From Bugula neritina (taxonomy: Eukaryota; Bryozoa; Gymnolaemata; Cheilostomatida; Bugulidae): 64,000 nt of DNA. Positions 23,407 to 34,154 of this stretch are shown here, in pieces. The stretch covers positions 4,621,929-4,685,928 of the forward strand of contig OZ037769.1 in NCBI GenBank assembly GCA_964035545.1, given 5' to 3'. Position numbers and translations under genes: made by a program. Position 1 is the first letter of the stretch. Every line of letters begins with the position of its first letter. The notes below the pieces were generated by a model, which was given only the letters and a program-made list of their open reading frames with translations, was not told where the DNA came from and searched no databases.

Positions 23407-23660
23407 TGCCATCCAAAAACTCGAGAGGTTTTAATAGTTAGCCTTAAAGACAGGTATTGAATTATGAAATTATTTAAAAAAGTAGTATTCCAGGACGCAC
23501 CTGCTAAAATTTGAAAGGCTTGGTGGAATTTAAAATAAGTAAGCTGGGACAGCCAAGTGTTGAAGTGATTTATAAAGTTGAATTTTTTTACACTCGAATA
23601 CTATTAAAAAATAAGCTTAATCATTCAGTTAAACTATACTGACTTTAGTTGTAGTTTAGT

Positions 23661-24656
23661 TATAGTGCAGGCAAAAAGTCTGAATATTTGGATTTAAAAC
23701 CTAACAATTCAAGTTTTAAGAAATATGGGTTTATTTTGAATTTCAAAGATATTTTTACAGCAAAAAATGTAGCGGAGCAGTAAAATAAACAGTACCTATT
23801 TGAATGTTATTAACATCAGATTTTGCCATCATGTGGTCACTAATCAGTATTTGCTGCCATGGACTTTGTTCCAAAAGAAGCTTTGGCATTGACTCAGCAG
23901 GCTTCTCTCAGTACCCTGGTGTGAGTTTTTTACACAAACATGATTCATTTTTGCCACCAAGAGTTAGGATTGGTTTTAGCTACTTCTATCTTCAAAATTG
24001 AACAAGGGTTTATGATGATATTAAGCTCCTGAGCTGACCAATGCTTGTATTTATGACAGAACCCAGACGGTTGGCAATCAGTGGCTCACAAGCTAGTTTA
24101 TAAGCTTTGAGTTTCAATTTGTTTTAAGCATGATGTTTAATTGTTTGAGCTGACACTTTCCAAGTTAAATTCAATGGTGAGACATCATGTGGTAATGCAA
24201 TGGTTGGGCCTTTGGTCACCAGACCCCAAATCTTGCGGAGAGTGTTTGGGCTGACCTTAGTTGGCCTACCATTCCAAGTTTAGCTTTTGCAATCAGGACT
24301 GAGAAACCCATTCTTGATTTTGCTTATTATGTCTTAGACACAGCTCCTTTAGATACTCTAGGCTGCTTTACATTTTCTGTCTGTTTCAAGCCTCTCATAT
24401 TCATTCGCTCTAAAACTGCACTTTTCTTCAGCGAAAGCTCACCCAATGTTTAGCTGTTCCCTCCAAAAAAAAGGGTTATACACTATGTAAAACCCAAAGT
24501 CATGATAGATTGCCTTTTTAATGCGTAGACTAATAAAATAGAAATATATGCAATGAAAACACATCTCTAAATCTAGCTATAGGGCACATTAAATCTGACC
24601 AACAGTTCAAATCTTGTTTATAAGTGAAATATTCCAGTCTTTTAGCCGGCACTGTA
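23661..24656 (-). pseudogene. Decayed Tc1/mariner-type transposon
   Basis: A 996-bp element flanked by TA, with inverted ends. The left end reads TAGTGCAGGCAAAAAGTC; the complement of the right end reads CAGTGCCGGCTAAAAGAC, and both continue into GAATATTT. Reading the minus strand with frameshifts and stops gives Tc1-like fragments: LERMNMRGLKQTENVKQPRVSKG, split here as LERMNMRGLK and PRVSKGAVSK, then a Gly-Arg-Pro-like stretch and NTLRKIWGLVTKGPTI. The coding part is broken many times. No intact transposase is present, so it cannot move itself. Confidence 0.7.
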
Positions 24657-24984
24657 AGTTTTTATCAAGATTATTCTTCTTTAAACTTTTCTTTAATAAT
24701 TATTAAATTGACAAAAACAAATAAATTAGTTTAAATCCCACCACACTAGTAGACCCTTTAATTACTTTGTTTTTAAGAAACCAGACACATAGTGAGTTGA
24801 GAAAATTAGCCCTGCCTATAAATCTAAATAAATATTTAGTACCAGGATCTACTAAGGATATTCATGCTATAAATTTATTTAATTATTGGTTAATCAAATA
24901 GTTTATGGGTATTAAATATAAGGCGCAGCATCAAAGATTCCCACAACTTACTCTAAAATAAAAGAGGTTGAATGCAATTTTACA

Positions 24985-27900
24985 ATACGCTATTTCTCTG
25001 CACTAAAAGCTGTGATGACAGTACTCCAACCAATTTAATCACAGTAGTCCCATAATTCCACACAGAGTATGCAATTATTGTTGTTTTAGAAAAGAACACC
25101 CATTTGACTACAACTGTCGTAAAACAAGAGAACCTTTTAAAAGGGCAGAAGAGATATTCAGCTTGCAATTTATATAAAAACTGGATGCAGGACTTCATTT
25201 ACTTAAGGTGATGACCTGAACTATGTTACCAACTTTGTAGTTAATGACTTCGCAGAAACAGGAATTACCTTGACTACCTTTAGTCTTTAGAGTAGAGTTT
25301 ATAAGCATGTTTTACAAGAAAGTATAAATATAGCTCTCTCTCCATGAGTAGGCAAGTGTAGATATAGGTCACATTTTTCCCTTATAGTTTGCTACAAGGC
25401 AGCGTTTTATACAACTAGATAATATATTTAGAATCCATTATTATATTATGTTCCGTGGCCTCAGTATTTGAGCACTCATTCCCTGATAGCTTACAAGGTG
25501 GTGCTGCCATTTGCAACAACAAAGAAGTTGAAGTAGAACATTCTTTCTCATTTAAAACTGGCTAATTATGAAAAAGAGATTATTGAAACTATATAAACTA
25601 AGTTGCTATCTGTTGGAAAATAACCGTAAGAACACCCATTTATCATCTTTTAGCTACTAATGTATAGGATTGTCGGAACTTTTTGCACCAGCTGCGAGAC
25701 AGAAAGAATTAAAACCAGGAAAACATTTCTAACTGTACTATAAGCATATATTTTATGTGACCATTTATAATTGTAATGTTGATGCCATCAGCTAATAACT
25801 TATTAAAATAGTGTTGATAACTAACTATAAAGTACTCATTTAAAAGTTTTAAGCTAATAATGTTTTGGATTATCACAGAATATTCTGATTTACGGGCTCC
25901 TCTCTTAGTACTGGCTGGTAGGATAGAGGATGACCAGGATAGATTTACCAGCTGCGCTGTATATAATATGTATAATATATTTATTATGTTGTAAGCTTTA
26001 TATATATATTAATTCCTTTTTATACTACCGGGTACTACTTGAATACGGTAATTGCACAATTTTATCAATTAATTTAAAGTATTGTTATAAAATAAAAATG
26101 AGCAATTAGTTACATTCAAAACTTTGTTATACTTGAATAGAAAATTGTGTATTTACTTACTAATAATAATGTTATATATTGTGGTGATTTGAGTTTCATG
26201 GATAACCTATTACAAAAAGATCATCCATATGGTATATGCTACGTATGTTCATTGTAGCTACAAATTTTTCATCATACAAACTATTATTTTTAACCTTTCT
26301 ATTGCTGGTTATAAGCGGGTATATAGCCAGACTTTTTACAAGTTCACATGTTTTTGGTCTGCACTGTCATTACAAACTGTTAGCCATTTGCATCTTTTTG
26401 TTCAAGTGCTTTGTAAAACAATTCATGTATTAATAAACTACTATATTAATAATTTAAATTACAAAACCATTTTTTAGTTACATCTGATTGAAGGCCGGGA
26501 TGAGAAATCCCACTTAGAACGTATCTATAAATTCAACAGTTATGATCAAGTTGCTATGTTGATGATGGCGTCTGACAATTGACTTAGGCCTCAGGCTATC
26601 AGCTAAATACTTAATACTAATACTCCGTAGCGATTCAACCTATAACTGTTATAACCCAACACCCTGATATGTTTGGCCTCCCCACCATCATTCTATCATT
26701 ACAATGTTGTTATAATAATTTGCATTATGTGTATACTCTGTAGCATCAGTTATAGTAATTACATGTAGCCTACAAGTAGCCTAAACTTATATTATTTGAA
26801 AATTATTATCAGAAAAAATATAGTTCACCAATTTACAAGAGGTTCAATTCAACTCGGATAAAATAAAAATCAGCAAATTAAGTAACAATGCTAATTATGC
26901 TACATATTCAAAACATAATATTATGCATATAAACCAAAGTATAGGAAAAACAAAATTTGCAGAGCACTTGACAGAAAACATAATGCTACCATTACTTTTT
27001 GTCTAATTAACAATGTTTGTTCCTAACAATTTATTCAATAAAACAAAATCATGGAATGTTTTCTGGAATTTTCTAGAATAGTGGCAGGTATTTAGGCATG
27101 AGAATACCCTACTGCTACTTTGGTACAAAAAGGTGAAGTTGTTCAGGGTCTTCTCTAATTGTAGAAGCGAGTATCGGTATGCCCGCCCTCATCAGCTCAG
27201 CAGCAACAGACACCATAGGATCCCAGGCCAGACTCGCAACAGCTATACATTTGTCATCTCTAAAAACATGACTATAATACAAGTGTGGTATGGTATAGAC
27301 TATAGCGTATAGTGTGACAATATAAACCACACTGTGCTCAATATTTTTATTGGCAAACAATGTTACATTAGTTTTAAATTGCAGGTCTCAAGTATTCCAA
27401 CTGTGAACCATGACATTGCCAATGACAGCGGATACTGCTTGTAACGTTGAAGCTATAGTTTTGCACAAATAACATAGCATCTCTGCCCTAGCTTACTAGG
27501 AAATGTATAGTAAGATTTCTGCATTCTCGTGGACTAACTAAGTTGATTGGAAAATTGGAATATCAATGATGGCAAAATTCTACAAGCCGCAAGTGAATAA
27601 ATAATCCAACAGTGAAACTTGTAAGGAAAATATAGAGTAGTATTCAAAGTAACCTGATGAATAAACCAGCATAGTAATGAGAACACAACAAGAACACTGG
27701 GCAAACAAATAAGTTACCTTTAAATTTTACATCCTTTTAATAAAACTTGTAAACAATAAGTAAAAAAAGAGTAAATACCTGACAAAAAAAGCCACAAACT
27801 TGGAGGATTCGCCATGGAATACAATTTCATCTTCTTTTGCTTTACCAAAACCTTCAAAAGTAGAAAAATGATTAAATAGTTTCATTGAAATCAAAGCTAG

Positions 27901-29140
27901 TAGAGTAGGCATCATGGAACCTTTCCAACAGGATTATTCCAGGAATTCACTCCGTTTGAGATATTAAAACAGATATGAAATATATTCGATATCTAAGGAT
28001 ACTAACAAAACTTGACAAAACATTAAATTCTATAACATTGATATGTCATATTAGGATATAAAAATATAGAGTCATACAAATTCCATTATCATTACAATAT
28101 TTTTATGATCATCACAATGATTGATTGTCATACAGCTACATAGTATTCCAGCATACTATATAGAAAAATGGACTTGAAGCATGCCCAGCTATACCAGAAT
28201 TAAACTTTCTCATGTTGAAACTAACTAGCAATACCTTATAATAAAGGTTGCTCTTTATTAATGAAGGCAAGTTTTATGCAAGAGTGATATTGAAGCTTGA
28301 ACACACGACTCCCAACATAACAAATGTAAAGTAAAAGAAAAAAACTAGTTTGAAAATGATACATATAAATAATGAATATAAAATAAATATATAAAAAATA
28401 AATAAATAAATATAAATACAAATTTACCTATAAAAGAGGAGCCCACAATGACCACATTCTTGCCCTTAGATTGGTTCGCTATTTCATTAGCCTCGGCGGG
28501 TGTGCGCAGGTAGAATACGTCTTTACTGAATGTGTTGGTACCGGGTTTGTCTAAAGTGATAGGTCGACTGCCGGTGCATATGGCAGCTTGGTCATACTCT
28601 ACGGTGTAGTCCGTCCACTCTCGCCCTCTGAACACCATGTGGTTCATATCTGTGTCCACTGAGAATGCCTGGATTAACGTATTGCATTACGTAATAACGT
28701 AACGTAGCACATTTACCACTTTCTCCGTTACAACAGCGCAAATAATCATCATACAAGATACATAGAAATAGTTTAATAAACTTCTGTAGACAAATGTGAC
28801 ATTACAATATATATTTTATCAACTTCTACAGTAAAAAATATTTAGTCATAACAATATTAAAAAAAAGAGACCATTAATTAATATAAACATAAGTTAAAAT
28901 AAACGACATGGATTTATCTGTGTGCAACAGCTTCCAGTCAAGCCAATTCAATCACAATAGCCCAATAAGTTCACACAAAATATGCAATTATTGTTGTTTT
29001 AAAAAAACACCCACTTTACTGCAACTGTGGTTAAACAAGAGAGCCTTTTAAAAAGGGCAGAAAAAACATTAAGTTTGCAATCTATATAAAAACCGGATGC
29101 AGGACTTCATGTACTTAATCTCATACCAAAGTTGACTGTA
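24985..29140. repeat. Tandem unit 1 of the AIFM3 3'-end duplication
   Basis: Non-coding flank (common anchor AACTTTGTAGTTAATGACTT at 25231) followed by an exon block (27115-28668). The same order recurs with anchors at 34166, 39278 and 44418. The left edge, 24985-25210, already matches the tail end of a unit (compare 28920-29110). This means the array has been cut at this side and once extended further. Confidence 0.85.
27115..28668 (-). pseudogene. AIFM3 partial copy 1 (exons 9, 14, 15)
   Basis: Exon numbers follow the complete gene. Exon 9 copy 28428..28668 is full length (241 nt) with acceptor and donor. Exon 14 copy 27779..27851 and exon 15 copy 27115..27259 are open, the last with its stop. 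Exons 10-13 are missing: intron 9 sequence jumps to intron 13 sequence near 27990. Exon 9 ends in phase 1 and exon 14 starts in phase 1, so these three would splice in frame to 152 residues. Those residues are part of the FAD/NAD domain, including the VVIVGSSFIG nucleotide-binding strand, joined to the C-terminal end. No Rieske domain or start exon is attached. Most likely a pseudogene fragment, though unusually clean. Confidence 0.8.
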
Positions 29141-29813
29141 CTTGCTTTACAGGTAATATTGTAGTAATTTGTGCAATTACTGTGCGTGAGTTATCTACTT
29201 GCGTATACTTAGTTGGCTATTCTACTAGCAATTACTAGGGTAGCTGTCGAGTAATTATGTTTATTATCCACAATAAAATACAAAGCAAACATTACATCAA
29301 ATTATCCTATACATCAGTCAACTACTAACACATGTTTCTACTTCAAGCCTCCGCTTACAACAACGTGATCAAATGTCAATAGCCCGGGAAGTGTCACGTG
29401 AGTCGGAAGCATATCTTCCGGTGCTGCTAATTGGTTGCTACATAGGGACCTTAGTATTCCCAGAACGGAGAGAGGGCGATTCCCGTATTTGTACTTTGCA
29501 TGACTCACTACACCGCCCCCCCCAGCAGAAAGCCCTACTTTCTGATAACACAATACAAAAAAAACACATATAAAGAAAAACAATACAATAATCCAAAAAG
29601 AAAAACATACATAAGTAAACCCACAAAAAGGAAGAAGAGAAATAGTTGAGTACGACAACATTTATATACAGAAGTAAACAGGGTGATCGAACACACACAT
29701 CTAGTCAGCTATAAAGAGAGAGGGTGCTTACCAGCACGCGGGCCAATGTCGGAGCACTCGTCACTTTCCAGACGAAAATACAGCTCAACAAAAGGTGCCT
29801 ACCCCAGGCATAC

Positions 29814-30870
29814 TCATTGGGTGGACTCTGACTCTTGTAGCGAGCGTGCTCTGTGTCGAGCCTGTCGGGCACGTAGCCGCCTCTTCAGTCGCCCCACTGA
29901 GTCCTTCAGCTGGTATAGACCTGTCGTCGTATTCAGCAGGTCAGGGGCAAGTTGCGTGAACTCGGCTTGTAGTTTTACAAACCGCTCTTCTACACTAGCC
30001 AATCGGCTAGGCCTTGGTGGAGTTGTAGCAGTCTCTGATATTGGGGGTATTGTCGTTCCTTCTGATTCGGGGGTGTTGCTAGGGTTGACGGGGGTAGGAG
30101 ACGGGCCCTGAACCATAGGGGACTTATGGCGGGCGGCTAACAACAGTACTTGGAATCCTGACGCTAGTGCGGCCAGGGTGATAGCCTTCTTGATGACTGG
30201 CTTGATGGTGTCTAGGTACTGGGGGAAACTGTCCTCATCAACAATATGGCCCTCTCCGGCGAAGCAGCTCAATTTGTGGACGATCACAGGATACGGGTAT
30301 ACATCGTGGAACCCGCATGGGCAGAAATGGAGTAGAAAATGGGCGTCTACATGCAGACGCAGGGAGCGGTGTGACGGGCACTCCTCGAAGCAGACCTGGC
30401 AGGTCCGGTGGGGTCCGCTGGGTCCCCAGGCTTCCTCAATCCTCCTTTCCGTCGTGGGTGACACCCAGCGGTGTCGTCGACAAAGCACTACGGGTAAGCC
30501 ATTCTCCATTACAGGCTCTTCTTCCATAGGTAGAGGGGTTGGCTGGTCCCGTGACCGGGAGGTGGTCACTCGAGTGTGATCTGAAAGAGTAGCAGTGTTA
30601 AAAATTATACACTGAGGTACTGCCGGCGTGTACAGCCTGACAGGTACTCTGTTCAGTTACACTCGTGAGATTCAGACTAATGAATAGTTGATGGAGAACA
30701 CACTCGCTATGGCAGATTATTTAAAATCAAAGTCGACGTGTGTTCCCACCACTGTTTTTCATTATCGAATCTCCAGCTTGCTACTGGTGTAGCTAAAGCT
30801 GGCTGATGCAGTCTAGTTCCCGTACCAAAAACATAATTAACTCACCCTTCGATCCAGAATAGTAAGACAT
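29814..30870 (-). CDS. Retroelement third ORF, spliced, zinc-finger protein
   Basis: Exon 1 (30846..30870) starts with ATG (MSYYSGSK) and ends in phase 1 at GTGAGT. Exon 2 (29814..30580) starts after CTCTTTCAG and restores frame (D-HTRVTTS), giving 263 residues. Visible parts are an acidic, Pro-rich start and a C2H2-like finger (CQVCFEEC, then H-x3-H in LRLHVDAH). A second Cys/His cluster (CPCGFHD, then HKLSC) follows, then a hydrophobic stretch (ITLAALASGFQVLLLAA), a Pro/Thr linker and a basic, coiled-coil-like end (RLKRRLRARQARHRA). I know no standard envelope or accessory family with this layout. Position after pol is that of an envelope-like or accessory ORF. A captured host gene is possible. 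Confidence 0.65.
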
Positions 30871-30893
30871 TTTGGAATGAGAGCGGTAAATGA

Positions 30894-31490
30894 TTACTGT
30901 TTAGTGGCACGTCTACTCTTGACTGCATCAACGTAGGAAAAGACCGGACAGCGTGGTTGTGAAGCGTGACTAGGGCTTTTCACTTCCAGCGGATGAATCT
31001 CGTGTGTGATTCCGCCGAGGCAAAAGTTGAGATTTCCGTGGTGTTCACAACTCCCACGTCTCTTTGCCTGTTTTCCCAGGCGAAACCTCGCTAGACCTTT
31101 GTAACTGCCGCTTGTACCGCAGTCACGTACAAAGTCTCCGAGACACGCTGGGGGTTGCCTAGTGTGTGGTCCTAGAGGCGTCGTCACTGTGGGAGGCGGT
31201 GTGCTCACCCGTGGATTGTTATGTCTCACGGGTGGTTTTTCCAGCCTGTTTGTGACGGTTGTTCCTACGTTGGTATCTCCGTACGGAGCCCCTCCCACGG
31301 GGGTTTTTGCACTTCCGGACCCGTTTCCGGTTCCGGAAGTGGTGGTGATGGCAGGCTTGACGTTGGGGGTGGTGGGCGAACTTTCAAGGACGGAAGTGGC
31401 CTTTCTTGCCTCGCCAAGTCTTCCTGAGGTGTCATGGGGGTGTTTCCGGCCAGGACGACAGTCTCCGCTTGCCAAGACCTTCTCGCACAA
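30894..31490 (-). CDS. Retroelement pol C-terminal tail frame
   Basis: An open frame of about 198 codons overlaps the end of the long pol-like ORF in the frame one base back (-1). It has a Thr/Pro/Gly-rich first half and a Cys/His-containing second half (CLGDFVRDCG, CEHHGNLNFCLGG). I recognise no integrase catalytic residues. It may be the real C-terminus of pol after a frameshift or indel, or a shadow of the GC-rich block. Confidence 0.35.
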   Translation of the reverse strand: MCEKVLASGDCRPGRKHPHDTSGRLGEARKATSVLESSPTTPNVKPAITTTSGTGNGSGSAKTPVGGAPYGDTNVGTTVTNRLEKPPVRHNNPRVSTPPPTVTTPLGPHTRQPPACLGDFVRDCGTSGSYKGLARFRLGKQAKRRGSCEHHGNLNFCLGGITHEIHPLEVKSPSHASQPRCPVFSYVDAVKSRRATKQ

Positions 31491-33349
31491 TGCGTCTGCC
31501 GCCCCGCTTCACCAGGGAGACGGCTATGCTTGTTGGTCTGGCAGACTTCGCACCGTCTCACTTTGCGCCGGATATCCCGCTCCATGTTGGGCCAGTACCA
31601 CCAGAGTTGTAGCTTGGTGACCACCCCCTGGACTCCTCCGTGAGTCTGCTCGTGGGTGTCTTGTATCAACTCCCGGCGGATGGCAGCTAAGCAGACGATC
31701 CTCTTCCTGGCTGGTTGTCTGTTGTTGGCGGCCAAGGTCATGGTCAGCAGACCATCTGGCCCGACCCGCAGGGAGTTCCAACGTTGACAGTACAGCCGTA
31801 ACTCAGCGCATCCCTGTCGCCGTTGTCTACCACTGGGTCGTCGCCCTTCCTGTTTCGCTCGGTACACGTCGGCTACCACCCCAAGAAGGCTTTCCTGGAG
31901 TTTCGGCAGCTCCCTGACGTTACCAGCCCATACAGGTTTGGCGCGGAGGCTCTGGACAGCCTCCGGGGGCGTGTCAGCCCTCTGTTGGAGTTGGCCCGAG
32001 TTCCGTGGGGGAACTCTGCTCCTCTCCTTCGAGCCCAACCTCCTCGTGGGCTGCTGAGCAGGGGCGGTCTTCGCCGCCCGTGGTACCTCACGACGGCCTG
32101 CTCTATTTAGGCGGGCATCGTGGTCTGTGTGGCGGGGCGCCTCACTGTACCCATGTGGCAACCTAGCCATAGCCTGGCGCTTTCCGTTGCCTGCGTAGCC
32201 ACGCGTCCTTGGAAGATGGGAGGCGTGGGTGGGGACGGTCCTCCGCCCTTGAGACGGGCTCTGCTGAGGACCTTCCGTCGTAGCTCCCGACGACGGCCCA
32301 ATGGCTTCCTCCTGGACAGGATGGAAGCGGCCCAGCATGGACCTGGGTGGTAGGTCTACCGTCTCTGAGGAGGGGTTGACGCACTGCACTGAGATCTCTC
32401 CTTGTCCCGTAAGCCGGCTAAAGCTATGGGCAAGTTGGATTCTTGAGTGCGTACTTTCGACAACTCCCAACTTAGAGGTTTGGCCACCGTCTACTTTGCA
32501 GCGGACGGTAGCCCGGGAGTGGCCTGGTATCGTACAGCTCCGTACTACCTGCACTGCTCCCGCTAGAGGACGACCAAACTTATCGACACAAGCGAGCTCC
32601 CTGTCGCCCATGATCATCGCAGATTTACTGAAATCGATGCGACATCCGTGTCGTTGTAAGAATGGCATCCCGAGGATAGCACCCTCGTTGAGCTGCCCGA
32701 CGATAAACGTCTCTTGGATGGCCTGGTTACGGATGTAACCAGTCAGCTCAATAATGCCGTAGAAGGGAATGCACGACCCGTCTGCCAGGGTGCCATGATC
32801 CCCCTCATACGGTGCCAACCCGTCCTTGACCTTAGCGCTGAGGGTGTCAAAGAATTGACGGCTAAGGAGGTTGGTGGTGCAGCCTGAGTCCAGAAGGAAG
32901 TTGGCAGGCTTGCAGGCTAGCTTTCCTGGCAGGAAGTAGCTACTTTCGTGTGGCTGCAGCTGTGTGTGCCGTGGTTGCACCTCCCTCGCTGTGGGTCGAG
33001 GGGTCCACGGTTGGCGACGACTATTGACCAGCTGCCGAGGTTGGGGCGGTACGCCTTGCGGCGCCTGTACCGTTTCCCTCGCAGGCTCTGAGATCAACTG
33101 TCTGCCGGATCCGTGTTGGTGTTGGAGTGGCGTAGAGGACCCAGGCAACGAGTGGCTTGAGCCTACTTGCCGCGGGGGTCGCCACTTCACAGCATCTCCG
33201 CGCGGCGCCCAGCGGGGCGGCAGACGCGCGGTCCTCCCTGGGTGATTTACAGGCGGCCCGCAGGAGGTGGGAACATCTGCGGGCCGTGGTAGTTTAACCC
33301 TTGTTGGAGTTGAGGGCAGTTCTTCTGGAAATGTCCTGGCCTTCCGCAT
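31265..33349 (-). CDS. Retroelement protease plus integrase zinc-binding ORF, reverse transcriptase missing
   Basis: An open frame of 694 codons. An aspartic protease lies at about 145-240: LLDSGCTTNLLS has the active-site DSG at 154-156, and AILGMPFLQRHGC forms the second flap-side motif. Typical Gypsy elements next carry reverse transcriptase and RNase H. Here about 300 residues of basic, Pro/Arg/Gln-rich sequence follow without any catalytic motif. It then reads WNSLRVGPDGLLTM and the integrase HHCC zinc site (HEQTH, then CEVC) at about 560-605. The integrase core (DDE) is absent. The frame overlaps gag by about 100 nt in the -1 frame, as expected for a frameshifted gag-pol. It is non-autonomous. 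Confidence 0.7.
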   Translation of the reverse strand: MRKARTFPEELPSTPTRVKLPRPADVPTSCGPPVNHPGRTARLPPRWAPRGDAVKWRPPRQVGSSHSLPGSSTPLQHQHGSGRQLISEPARETVQAPQGVPPQPRQLVNSRRQPWTPRPTAREVQPRHTQLQPHESSYFLPGKLACKPANFLLDSGCTTNLLSRQFFDTLSAKVKDGLAPYEGDHGTLADGSCIPFYGIIELTGYIRNQAIQETFIVGQLNEGAILGMPFLQRHGCRIDFSKSAMIMGDRELACVDKFGRPLAGAVQVVRSCTIPGHSRATVRCKVDGGQTSKLGVVESTHSRIQLAHSFSRLTGQGEISVQCVNPSSETVDLPPRSMLGRFHPVQEEAIGPSSGATTEGPQQSPSQGRRTVPTHASHLPRTRGYAGNGKRQAMARLPHGYSEAPRHTDHDARLNRAGRREVPRAAKTAPAQQPTRRLGSKERSRVPPRNSGQLQQRADTPPEAVQSLRAKPVWAGNVRELPKLQESLLGVVADVYRAKQEGRRPSGRQRRQGCAELRLYCQRWNSLRVGPDGLLTMTLAANNRQPARKRIVCLAAIRRELIQDTHEQTHGGVQGVVTKLQLWWYWPNMERDIRRKVRRCEVCQTNKHSRLPGEAGRQTHCARRSWQAETVVLAGNTPMTPQEDLARQERPLPSLKVRPPPPTSSLPSPPLPEPETGPEVQKPPWEGLRTEIPT

Positions 33350-33829
33350 CCCCAGCAGAAGTTATGCCCCATGCCTGGTGATTGTACCTGCGGCCCGCAA
33401 GGCTCACGGGCGGTATCTACCTGGCTTGGGGGAGCTAATGCGGCGACCAGTTTATCTAGCATGTCAGTCATCTGTGCGACTTTTGATGCTAGTGACATCT
33501 GGTTCACATTAGCCACAGCGGAGGGTTCCGCATTGGGTTCAGTATGAGCAGTAGTGTGCTCCGTGGCCAACTGGCGGGAGGCCACGCGGTTGCGGTGCAT
33601 ATGAGTCGCCATGAGGTAGGCTTCTCCCACCGCAAGTGCATCCTCGACCGTGGTGACTCCCCTCGCTTGGAATTGATGGTGGAGCCCCAAGTCGTTGATG
33701 GACTGCACGAAGGCATCATAAGTATACCTCTCACGGTGTACTTGAGGCAGATCGCGGAACGCGATCTGCGCTAGTGGGTACACCGTGGCAGCGTGCTCCT
33801 GTAGCGACGTGTGAGGATCACTGTGACCA
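33247..33829 (-). CDS. Retroelement gag, C-terminal part
   Basis: About 193 codons are inside the element; the frame runs on into R340 by chance, so the apparent ATG at 33909 is not a real start. The capsid-like part is YPLAQIAFRDLPQVHRERY, then a helical stretch with VTTVEDALAVGEAYLMA. One CCHC zinc knuckle (CWGCGRPGHFQKNC) sits near the C-terminus, just before the stop at 33247. The N-terminal gag and the 5' LTR are missing. Confidence 0.75.
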
Positions 33830-34154
33830 ATATTTAATGTCTGATCGACAATATAACTGTTAGGAAACTGAATACTAATCAAAATCACCTTCGAACCACC
33901 TTTATCCATTAAATTATGGCTACAACTGTTCTATCTAGCAGATCAATATGAAATATGGCAAAAGAAAAAAAGTCAAATAATATTAGTCAATTTTGCTTAT
34001 TAATACTATTTTCTCATTAAGATTTCCATTTATCGCTTTCCAATAAAAATCCAAATGCAGCTATTACAAAACATTTGTGTCTTTCTTTTCATAAAGCAAA
34101 AAATTGAATTAATTAGCACATGAAAGTTAAAATTCAGAAAGCTATTCCAGTAGT

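Larger units (their letters stand above)
29160..33829 (-). mobile_element. GC-rich Gypsy-like retroelement, internally deleted and 5'-truncated
   Basis: The block starts TG at 29160 and ends CA at 33829. ATAT stands on both sides (29156..29159 and 33830..33833), and removing the block restores the R340 sequence seen elsewhere. On the minus strand it reads in order: a gag C-terminal part with a zinc knuckle, an aspartic protease, an integrase zinc-binding segment, a low-complexity tail, then a spliced zinc-finger ORF and an AT-rich 3' part with AATAAA. There is no reverse transcriptase, RNase H or integrase catalytic core, and no LTR at the 5' side. Base composition is strikingly GC-rich against the AT-rich host. 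Assignment to the Gypsy order rests on domain order (protease before integrase) and motif style. Confidence 0.85.

Noticed and set aside
30178-33774. Plus-strand open frames of 60-150 codons across the retroelement
   Set aside because: They are antisense shadows of the GC-rich coding frames and show no family motif.
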